NCBI GenBank assembly: GCA_902574995.1
Contig: CACGPP010000007.1
Location: 1 to 61,241 of the forward strand
Length of the DNA: 61,241 nt
Source of the DNA: an uncultured Alphaproteobacteria bacterium
GTDB lineage: Bacteria > Pseudomonadota > Alphaproteobacteria > HIMB59
Direction of reading: 5' to 3'
How positions within the stretch are numbered: position 1 is the stretch's first letter; every line of letters starts with the position of its first letter. A program made the position numbers and the translations under genes. The notes under the pieces are model-generated. The model was not told the origin of the DNA. It ran no database searches and worked only from the letters and a program-made list of their open reading frames with translations. Shown here piece by piece: positions 16,685 to 23,270 of this stretch.

Positions 16685-17529
16685 TGTCGAGTTGTTTTCA
16701 AACACTATCTGATTATGGTCTTAGATCTATAGGTTATGGAGAGCGGCTTTTACCAAAAACTGACATAACCCTTTGTGAGCAATTTGTATTAATTGGTTCT
16801 GGAATGATTTGGAACATATATTTTGCCGTTTTGGCATTGCTTCTTGGATTTTTCTTTGCAACCGTTCTGGCTTTAGGTAAAAATTCAAATCTAACTCTAT
16901 TTAGTGCTCCTTGTAGATTATTTATTTTTATTTTTAGAGGTTCCCCTTTATTCATTCAATTTTTCTTTGCATACGATTTGTTTGTTCTTTTACCAAGATT
17001 AGGATTTGATATTGATCTGGGATTTCTTGTTGTTACAGTCGAAACGCGTTGGCTTACAAAAGCTTGGTTAGGAGCTTTAATTGTTTTATTTTTTAATACA
17101 TCTGCTTACGCAGGAGAGATTTTTTATGGAGCGTTGCTTGCTGTCCCAAGTCAAGATTTAGAGTCAGCAGATGCCTTTGGTTTTACAGGGATTAAAAAAT
17201 TCAGACGTATTATATGGCCAACAATGCTCCGCTTGGCATGGCCCTCTTACACAAATGAGGCAATTTTTATGTTCCATGCAACAACATTGGTGTTTTTTAC
17301 TGGTTTTCCAGCGTGGCAACAAAAAGGAGATGCGATTTATTATGCCAGTTATTTTGCTGATAAAACCTTTAATCCTTTTGTTCCTTATCCAATTGTTGGC
17401 TTTTACTTTATTTTGTTAACATTATTGATAATTGGTTTTTTTGGCTTAATAAATAGAAGATTGAATAAACATTTACCAACTAACGAGAGAAAAAGATTGA
17501 GGTTCAATAAGTACAATTTGATTAGATAA
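16684..17529 (+). CDS. Polar amino acid ABC transporter permease (second)
   Basis: The 281-residue partner permease has the conserved IFRGSPLFIQFFF region and the EAA-type loop ESADAFGFTGIKKFRRIIWP. The N-terminal 35 residues form an unusual soluble cap before the first helix (SGMIWNIYFAVLALLLGFFF). With the first permease it forms the heterodimeric channel. The gene ends tail to tail with ccmH 25 bases away; no terminator is evident. Confidence 0.92.
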   Translation: MSSCFQTLSDYGLRSIGYGERLLPKTDITLCEQFVLIGSGMIWNIYFAVLALLLGFFFATVLALGKNSNLTLFSAPCRLFIFIFRGSPLFIQFFFAYDLFVLLPRLGFDIDLGFLVVTVETRWLTKAWLGALIVLFFNTSAYAGEIFYGALLAVPSQDLESADAFGFTGIKKFRRIIWPTMLRLAWPSYTNEAIFMFHATTLVFFTGFPAWQQKGDAIYYASYFADKTFNPFVPYPIVGFYFILLTLLIIGFFGLINRRLNKHLPTNERKRLRFNKYNLIR

Positions 17530-17554
17530 GTCGTCGAAATAACTCATTTTATGC

Positions 17555-17920
17555 TCATTTAAAAAATCTAATTTTATTTCTGATAAATATAAAAATAATT
17601 ATTAGCACGATCAAAGGAGTCCCCCAAAGTATTATGTGATTTTTAGGCGGATTAAAAGATATTTCTTCACCATAAATTTTGATTAGTTCTTGATTAATTT
17701 CCTCAATGGATATTCCAGAGCTATATTTTTTTTGGATTTGCTCTTTTAAATTTATTGCAAACTCTGTATCAGACTCTTGAATGCTCTGACCCTCGCAAAC
17801 CAGACATCTGATTGTTTTGTAATAATCACTTAGTTCATTTACACCTGCAAAGCTAATTACAGATATATGAATTATTAAAAATAGTATAATTAGTTTATAA
17901 ATATTTTTCGATATCTTCAT
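17555..17920 (-). CDS. ccmH: Cytochrome c maturation protein CcmH
   Basis: The 121-residue protein has an N-terminal signal/anchor helix (IILFLIIHISVISFAG), the heme-ligation motif IRCLVCEGQSI with redox Cys39 and Cys42, a helical region and a C-terminal anchor (LIVLIIIFIFI). CcmH reduces apocytochrome c thiols and forms the ligation complex with CcmF. It is the last gene of the minus-strand ccm operon and overlaps ccmG by 26 bases. Confidence 0.93.
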   Translation of the reverse strand: MKISKNIYKLIILFLIIHISVISFAGVNELSDYYKTIRCLVCEGQSIQESDTEFAINLKEQIQKKYSSGISIEEINQELIKIYGEEISFNPPKNHIILWGTPLIVLIIIFIFIRNKIRFFK

Positions 17921-18377
17921 AAAATAAAGGCCCTTGTATCTTTTTTTGAATTATTTTATTAACAATAAAAAATGTCTCAGGAACGCCAATTAAACCCATT
18001 TCATAAGCGATGGTGCCATCATCTCTTAAAATGTATTCAAATGGATTTCCATTTTCATTAATCCACTTCTTAAAATTCTCCTCATCGTCTCGAAAATTAA
18101 TACCAATAATTTTTACACCTTTTTTTTTCATTTCCATTAACAAAGGGTGCTCTAATAAGCATGGTTTACACCAAGAAGCAAAAAAATTAACAATGTAAAA
18201 TTCACCTAATGTATTTTCGTTAATTAACTTATTATTGTAAAAGTCTGGTGTTTCAAATATTAAATCCGATACCCCATCTCTTGAGTTGTTTTTGTTTGTT
18301 GTTTGACTAAAGTAAAATAGCACACTTACAACTAACACTACTATTCCAACTATAGGTAATAATAGATGTCTCTTCAT
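17895..18377 (-). CDS. ccmG: Thioredoxin-like CcmG/DsbE
   Basis: The 160-residue protein has an N-terminal membrane anchor (LLLPIVGIVVLVVSVLFYF) and a periplasmic thioredoxin fold with the active site FFASWCKPC (Cys70, Cys73), the family acidic segment and the cis-Pro in LIGVPETFFI. CcmG passes electrons to CcmH or apocytochrome c. The start overlaps the ccmF stop by four bases. Confidence 0.94.
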   Translation of the reverse strand: MKRHLLLPIVGIVVLVVSVLFYFSQTTNKNNSRDGVSDLIFETPDFYNNKLINENTLGEFYIVNFFASWCKPCLLEHPLLMEMKKKGVKIIGINFRDDEENFKKWINENGNPFEYILRDDGTIAYEMGLIGVPETFFIVNKIIQKKIQGPLFYEDIEKYL

Positions 18378-20206
18378 CGTTTTTTAACAACAGATAAAAA
18401 TATAGAAAAAACAAGCATAATTGCACTTAACCATAATAAATTTATAAATGGTTTATATACTAAATTGATCCCAACCTTATTGCTCTCAATTGTTGATATT
18501 GTTGCATAATATTGACTGAAGAGGTTATTGGTAGTACTAACCTCATTTGTGACTTGCCCTGAGGGTTGGTAAATATTTTTTGAAGGCGAGAGCTCTTTTT
18601 CTTTTTGTCCATCAGAAATTAATAAGTCCACTGATATTCTTTGATAATTTTGGAATTTTTCGTTTTGAATATTTTTAATTATTGCAGTTTTATTATTTTG
18701 TAGTTTTATTTCATTAGTGGACTCTTTTTCAAATAGTAGATTTTCTTCGTAGTCAAATTGTTCTGTATATACAGCTGCGATAATAAAAAAACCAATACTT
18801 AAATGAGCCAGCCATTGAGAATAAAAACTTAAATTTTTTTTAAAATTATTTTTTAAAACTAAAATACTCTTTAGAAATAATGGAACTGTAATAAATACAC
18901 TAAGCGCAAAATAAAAATTATTTAAAAAATAATAGGATACTAAGCAAATCAATAATGAAAAAATTATTATAAAAGGTATTTGTTTATCTTTTTTTTCATG
19001 TTTTCCCCAATTTATCTGTGGTGCAAATGCCATGAATAAAATTAATGGTGCTAGCAACAAATTAAATGCGAAATTATAATATGGTGCACCTACTGACACT
19101 GATGTTTTAAGAATCATTTCGCTAAATAATGGATAAACTGTTCCAATGAAGACAACGAGTGCAGAACAAATAAAAAATATATTATTTAATAAAAGAAAAC
19201 TTTCTCTGCTAATTAAATTAAAAGAGTCCTCATTGAAATTAGAAATACTTTTTATATTTAGCCTTACTGTCATAGCTAGCAAATATGCGATTATAATTAT
19301 CAAAAATAATCCCCTAAGTGGGTCTGTGGCAAAACTATGAACAGATACAATTAAATTTGAACGAACTAAAAAAGTTCCGAACACTGATGCAATGAAACAG
19401 TATAGCCCTAAATTTAGGCTCCATAATTTTAGTTGTTTACTTTTGATTGAAACTTGAAGGGAATGTATCAAGGCAGTATTTAATAACCATGGGATTAATG
19501 AGATGTTTTCTACTGGATCCCAAAACCACCAACCTCCCCATCCTAGTTCTGAATAGGCCCAATAAGACCCTAAAACTATTCCTCCAGTTAAAAAAAACCA
19601 TGAAATTTTTGACCAAATCAACATTTCTTTAAATAATATCTCTGAAAAATTTTTATTAATAAGCATATGTGCAGATATCACAAAAGGTATAATTAAACCA
19701 ATATATCCCAAGAACAATGTAGGTGGATGAATTATAAATAAAAAATGTTGCAAGATTGGATTCAGACCCAAACCTAAAACATTTTCATTTGTTTCTACAT
19801 GATTAAATGGATTTGAACTAATTACTACATAAAGAATAAATAAAGTTGATATAAATAATATATTTTTATGAATCTCAACAGTTTGATTTTTGTAAAGGAA
19901 AAAACCCCCAAATAAGTTAATTAAAAAAACCCATAATAAAATTGACCCCTCATGACTGCCCCAAGCAGATGTCACTTTATAAAAAATAGGATCATCAACA
20001 TAAGAATTTTCGACAACGTTCAATAAAGTGAAATCTGAAATTGAAAATGCATATACTAAAAGACCAAAGGGAATAAGGTTTATAAAATAAATTAATTTTA
20101 AAGAAAAAGTAGATGATGGAATTATTCTCTTTAATAAATTTGTATAAAACAAAATAGTTAGTACTAACGAAATATAAATAAAGCTATTACCTAAATAAGA
20201 TATCAA
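18374..20206 (-). CDS. ccmF: Heme lyase subunit CcmF
   Basis: The 610-residue polytopic protein has the tryptophan-rich WWD domain (WGGWWFWDPVENISLIPWL) that holds heme, the AWGSHEGSILLW segment and conserved His residues such as those in LQHFLFIIHPPTLFLGYIGL-type loops. CcmF with CcmH attaches heme to apocytochrome c on the periplasmic side. The C-terminal part is a periplasmic domain (about 480-585) followed by one last helix. It starts one base before the ccmE stop. Slightly shorter than the ~650-residue norm, mainly through shorter loops. Confidence 0.95.
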   Translation of the reverse strand: MISYLGNSFIYISLVLTILFYTNLLKRIIPSSTFSLKLIYFINLIPFGLLVYAFSISDFTLLNVVENSYVDDPIFYKVTSAWGSHEGSILLWVFLINLFGGFFLYKNQTVEIHKNILFISTLFILYVVISSNPFNHVETNENVLGLGLNPILQHFLFIIHPPTLFLGYIGLIIPFVISAHMLINKNFSEILFKEMLIWSKISWFFLTGGIVLGSYWAYSELGWGGWWFWDPVENISLIPWLLNTALIHSLQVSIKSKQLKLWSLNLGLYCFIASVFGTFLVRSNLIVSVHSFATDPLRGLFLIIIIAYLLAMTVRLNIKSISNFNEDSFNLISRESFLLLNNIFFICSALVVFIGTVYPLFSEMILKTSVSVGAPYYNFAFNLLLAPLILFMAFAPQINWGKHEKKDKQIPFIIIFSLLICLVSYYFLNNFYFALSVFITVPLFLKSILVLKNNFKKNLSFYSQWLAHLSIGFFIIAAVYTEQFDYEENLLFEKESTNEIKLQNNKTAIIKNIQNEKFQNYQRISVDLLISDGQKEKELSPSKNIYQPSGQVTNEVSTTNNLFSQYYATISTIESNKVGINLVYKPFINLLWLSAIMLVFSIFLSVVKKR

Positions 20207-20656
20207 TTAATTCCCTCTCCATTTTCCTTCTTCTTTAAGTTTGTCTATAGCGCTTTGGGGCATGTAGTTTTCATCGTGTTTTGCCAAAACTATCTCTGCA
20301 ACAAAAATGTTACCAATAAATTTTCCTTCAACGATAATACCCTTATTTTCTTCTACTAGATTTGGAAGTGTTTTGGAAAATACAACATTTACAGAATTTT
20401 GATTTTGATCAACTACTTCAAAAACCCAATTACCATCTAAAAATTTTAAACTATTTGTTTTAACAAGACCCCCAACCCTTAAATACTTATTTTCTATCCC
20501 ATCCATATTTTTTAGATCAGTTGGTTCAACAAAATATGCAATTTGATCTTTTAAAGAATAACTTATTAAAAATATAGAGGCAGAAAAGCAGGCGAATATT
20601 ATTAGTAAAAAAATAAATCGCTTTTTTATTTGATTATTTAATTTGATTATGCGCAC
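20207..20656 (-). CDS. ccmE: Heme chaperone CcmE
   Basis: The 149-residue protein has an N-terminal anchor helix and a small periplasmic OB-fold. The heme-binding His127 and Tyr131 stand in VLAKHDENYMP. CcmE holds heme covalently and hands it to CcmF. The start is GTG at 20656, inside the end of ccmD (23-base overlap), with no clear Shine-Dalgarno; translation is probably coupled to ccmD. Confidence 0.94.
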   Translation of the reverse strand: MRIIKLNNQIKKRFIFLLIIFACFSASIFLISYSLKDQIAYFVEPTDLKNMDGIENKYLRVGGLVKTNSLKFLDGNWVFEVVDQNQNSVNVVFSKTLPNLVEENKGIIVEGKFIGNIFVAEIVLAKHDENYMPQSAIDKLKEEGKWRGN

Positions 20657-20765
20657 TAACCATATTAAAGACTTTTTTCTTAAGCAGCATAATTACAATC
20701 GTTGTCACAGCACAAACGAACCCGAAAAATCCATAGCAAACTAAAACGAACTCCAAACTAGTCAT
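20634..20765 (-). CDS. ccmD: Small heme-exporter protein CcmD
   Basis: A 43-codon frame reads MTSLEFVLVCYGFFGFVCAV then a hydrophobic helix and KKK. A single membrane helix with a basic tail between ccmC and ccmE is the standard form and position of CcmD, which releases holo-CcmE from the CcmABC complex. It overlaps the ccmC stop by eight bases and the ccmE start by 23. Start ATG at 20765-20763, stop TAA at 20636-20634. Confidence 0.88.
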   Translation of the reverse strand: MTSLEFVLVCYGFFGFVCAVTTIVIMLLKKKVFNMVSAHNQIK

Positions 20766-21465
20766 TAAGTAGTATAGATCTCTCTATTTTTCTTTTTTCA
20801 ACAATTATATAAAAAATGTTAGAAAACCAGAATATTGTAAGCATAAAAATACCAAAAAAACTCACTAATAATGTAATTAAATAGTCATTAGTCATACTTG
20901 GCCCTCCCAATCTTAAAACACTACTTTCTTGATGAAGAGTCGTCCACCAATCAACAGAAAATTTAACAATAGGTAGATTTACAAGTCCTATTATAGCCAA
21001 AATTGAGGCTGCAAAATCTGCTTTTTGGAAGTGTTCAAATGAATATAAAAGAAGAATGTGACCTAAGTAAATGAAAGCTAAAATTAACATTGAAGTTAAC
21101 CTCGCATCCCATACCCAATAAGTTCCCCATGTTAAATTTCCCCATATCGAACCAGTAACTAAAACGATTATGCTCATTATTAATCCTATCGGGGATAAAG
21201 ATCTCGCAACTGTAAATGCCGTTGGGGATTTAAATATTAAGCCAATGATACTACTTATTCCCATCACTAGAAAAATTGCCAATGATAACCAAGCAGTTGG
21301 TACGTGGATAAACATTATTTTGAATGAGATACCTTGATAATAATCATTTTCTAAAAATATAATAAGAAAAATAGAAACACTTATTAATGCAAGTGATAAT
21401 AAAATAACATACCTAGATAGAGAGATCATAAAATTAGAGAGTGTATTTGGAGTTATAGCAAACAT
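20758..21465 (-). CDS. ccmC: Heme exporter/handling protein CcmC
   Basis: The 235-residue protein has six membrane helices and the WWD-type heme-handling motif NLTWGTYWVWDARLTSML. The flanking His residues lie in MFIHVPTAWLS and TTLHQESSVLRLGGPSM. CcmC presents heme to CcmE. It starts at the base where ccmB ends, so translation is coupled. Confidence 0.95.
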   Translation of the reverse strand: MFAITPNTLSNFMISLSRYVILLSLALISVSIFLIIFLENDYYQGISFKIMFIHVPTAWLSLAIFLVMGISSIIGLIFKSPTAFTVARSLSPIGLIMSIIVLVTGSIWGNLTWGTYWVWDARLTSMLILAFIYLGHILLLYSFEHFQKADFAASILAIIGLVNLPIVKFSVDWWTTLHQESSVLRLGGPSMTNDYLITLLVSFFGIFMLTIFWFSNIFYIIVEKRKIERSILLND

Positions 21466-22124
21466 TAGACTGATAGTTTTTTTAGTGCAAAACTAGTTAG
21501 CAAAGGTGAAAAGGCCAAATTTAATAAAAAATAAGCTACAAAAAATAAATACATTCTATCTGTATTAAAATCAATTAAATCAGTTATTGCCATAGAAAAT
21601 ATAAGAATAGGGACAAAAAGAGGCAATGTTAAAATACTTGTAAGTGAGAGTCTATTATTCTTAGAGATAGTTATGGATGCAGTCATTGAAGCTATGAAAA
21701 TAATACTTAAAAGTGAGAGTGCTAGAAGGACATTTATCTTTAACAGATAAGTTAGATCGATACTTAAAATAATCAAAATTAGTGGTGAGAATATAATGAA
21801 AAAAATAATTAAATTGAAATAGATCATCATATTTTTAACAAAAACAATTATCTCTAGAGAGAAAGGAGAAAGTAGATACTGATGAATTTTTGCTTCATCA
21901 AAATCTTGGCTATAAATCTTTTCAACTTTAAATAATGAAATAAAAAAAATCATTATATATAAGAAAGATAATGGAGCATTTATTCCCATTGACTGATGTT
22001 TTAATGATAATGCAAAAATAGCACACGAAATAATTAACAAACAATATAGAACAAAACTGAATACACTTCCTTTAAGCATAAGTCGAAATTCATTTAAAAT
22101 TAATTTTAAAAAATTTTTTATCAT
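21465..22124 (-). CDS. ccmB: Heme exporter membrane protein CcmB
   Basis: The 219-residue protein has six hydrophobic segments and the CcmB features FKVEKIYSQDFDEAKIHQYL and LTLPLFVPILIFSM. It is the membrane subunit of the CcmAB ABC complex, which uses ATP to release CcmE from CcmC. The start ATG overlaps the ccmA frame by four bases. It stays intact although ccmA is frameshifted. Confidence 0.93.
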   Translation of the reverse strand: MIKNFLKLILNEFRLMLKGSVFSFVLYCLLIISCAIFALSLKHQSMGINAPLSFLYIMIFFISLFKVEKIYSQDFDEAKIHQYLLSPFSLEIIVFVKNMMIYFNLIIFFIIFSPLILIILSIDLTYLLKINVLLALSLLSIIFIASMTASITISKNNRLSLTSILTLPLFVPILIFSMAITDLIDFNTDRMYLFFVAYFLLNLAFSPLLTSFALKKLSV

Positions 22125-22724
22125 GTTAATTGAAGTGTTTTATAATTATTTAAATTAACATTTTGATGACTTGCTAATATAATTATTCCCTTATTTTCTA
22201 ACTTTTTTTCAAATAAACCATTTAAATTTATTATTGTTCTTTCATCTAGCCCACTAAATGGATCATCTAGTATCCAAACTGGTTTATTAACTAACATAAG
22301 CAGTAATAATTGAAGTTTTTTCTTTTGACCGTATGAAAGTTGATAAAATTTTTTATCAAGATTTAATTCTTGAAAAAAATAATTTACACTTTTATCTTTT
22401 ATAGAATTATTGAATTTCACATTATGTATTGAAAGCCAGTATTCAATATTTTTGATTTAAAGTTAGTGAGTCATGAGCAAAGTTAGTTTCACCAATATAT
22501 AAAAAATGTTTAGAGGCAATATAATTATCAATTACTAGATTATTGTAAGTTATATTGCCATCTAATTGATCTATAAAATTGACGATGTTAGACAGTAGAG
22601 TTGTTTTGCCTACACCATTCGCACCCTGAATGAGTAACAATTCCCCAGGTCTTAATTTAAAATTAATATTTTTGTAGATAAGGGTATTTCCTCTAGCAAA
22701 AGATAAGTTATTTACTTCTATCAT
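22121..22724 (-). pseudogene. ccmA: ccmA, heme exporter ATPase, split by a one-base frameshift
   Basis: The 5' frame (22724-22443) carries Walker A GANGVGKTT and stops at TGA right after TLNQKY. The 3' frame (readable from about 22452 to 22121) carries the signature LSYGQKKK and Walker B VWILDDPFSGLD. If the run of five A (plus-strand TTTTT, 22449-22453) had four, the protein would read TLNQNIEYWLSIHNV, which fits the CcmA consensus LTxxENLxFW, and would be about 200 residues, the family length. So this is one gene with one extra base. Real mutation, sequencing or assembly error in the homopolymer, or slippage decoding are all possible; the ATPase motifs show no other decay. ATG sits directly behind a terminator T-run with no Shine-Dalgarno. 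Confidence 0.88.
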
Positions 22725-22754
22725 AAAAAAAGCGGGTGATTATAACCCGCTTTT
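22725..22754 (-). terminator. Rho-independent terminator between the H1-like gene and ccmA
   Basis: AAAAGCGGGT (22728-22737) pairs perfectly with ACCCGCTTTT (22745-22754) around a seven-base loop. On the minus strand it is followed by a T-run that ends at the ccmA start codon. It terminates the H1-like transcript; ccm expression would need read-through or an internal promoter. Confidence 0.92.
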
Positions 22755-22783
22755 GATGTTTTAAATATTTAAAACTTAGAGAA

Positions 22784-23161
22784 TTATCTTCTTTTTCTAG
22801 AAGCTTTTCTCTTCTTAGGAGCTGCTTTTTTCTTTGCAGCTTTCCTTTTCTTAGGAGCTGCTTTTTTCTTCGCAGCTTTTTTCTTCTTAGGAGCTGCTTT
22901 TTTCTTCTTAGGAGCTGCTTTTTTCTTCGCAGCTTTCCTTTTCTTAGGAGCTGCTTTTTTCTTCGCAGCTTTCCTTCTTACAGCTTTTCTCTTAGTGGCT
23001 TTTTTCTTCTTAGGAGCTGCTTTCTTTTTAGCAGCCTTCCTTCTTTTTGGAGCTGCTTTCTTTTTTGCAGCTTTCTTCTTTTTAGGTGCTACCTTTTTTG
23101 CAGCTTTTCTTTTCTTAGGAGCTGCTTTTTTCTTGGCAGCTTTTTTCTTTTTTACAGCCAT
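22784..23161 (-). CDS. Histone H1-like Lys/Ala-rich DNA-binding protein
   Basis: The 125-residue protein is almost wholly built of AAKKKAAPKKRK repeats, with about ten copies and no hydrophobic core. This is the H1/HC1- and AlgP-like tail composition found in several bacteria, which binds and compacts DNA without sequence preference. The start has a strong Shine-Dalgarno AAGGAGG. The DNA repeats (ttcttaggagctgctttttt units) make copy-number change by slippage likely. A palindrome at 23183-23196 lies just upstream and a terminator just downstream. Confidence 0.85.
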   Translation of the reverse strand: MAVKKKKAAKKKAAPKKRKAAKKVAPKKKKAAKKKAAPKRRKAAKKKAAPKKKKATKRKAVRRKAAKKKAAPKKRKAAKKKAAPKKKKAAPKKKKAAKKKAAPKKRKAAKKKAAPKKRKASRKRR

Positions 23162-23182
23162 TATAGCCTCCTTACTTTTTAC

Positions 23183-23196
23183 ACTTACTAGTAAGT
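23183..23196. promoter_or_regulatory. Perfect 14-bp palindrome upstream of the H1-like gene
   Basis: ACTTACTAGTAAGT is fully self-complementary and lies 22 bases before the H1-like start codon, close to its ribosome binding site. It may be an operator or a transcript-start element; no known motif was recognised. Confidence 0.4.
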
Positions 23197-23221
23197 ATAA
23201 AACGAATATCTAAATATTCAT

Positions 23222-23243
23222 TTTCTTAAAAAAACTTAAGAAA
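23222..23243. promoter_or_regulatory. Inverted repeat in the H1-like / helicase intergenic region
   Basis: TTTCTTAA (23222-23229) and TTAAGAAA (23236-23243) are perfect eight-base arms around AAAAAC, 28 bases before the helicase start. It could be an operator or a leader hairpin. Confidence 0.35.
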
Positions 23244-23270
23244 GTATTTAATTAAGTCAACATTTTATTT

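Noticed and set aside
22121-22724. Two separate ABC half-proteins
   Set aside because: The two frames join into one normal-length CcmA with a one-base change and the motifs are in the usual order.
22995-23213. Plus-strand frame opposite the H1-like gene encoding a Phe/Ala-rich hydrophobic protein
   Set aside because: It is the antisense of Lys/Ala repeats; the minus frame has a strong Shine-Dalgarno and a terminator.
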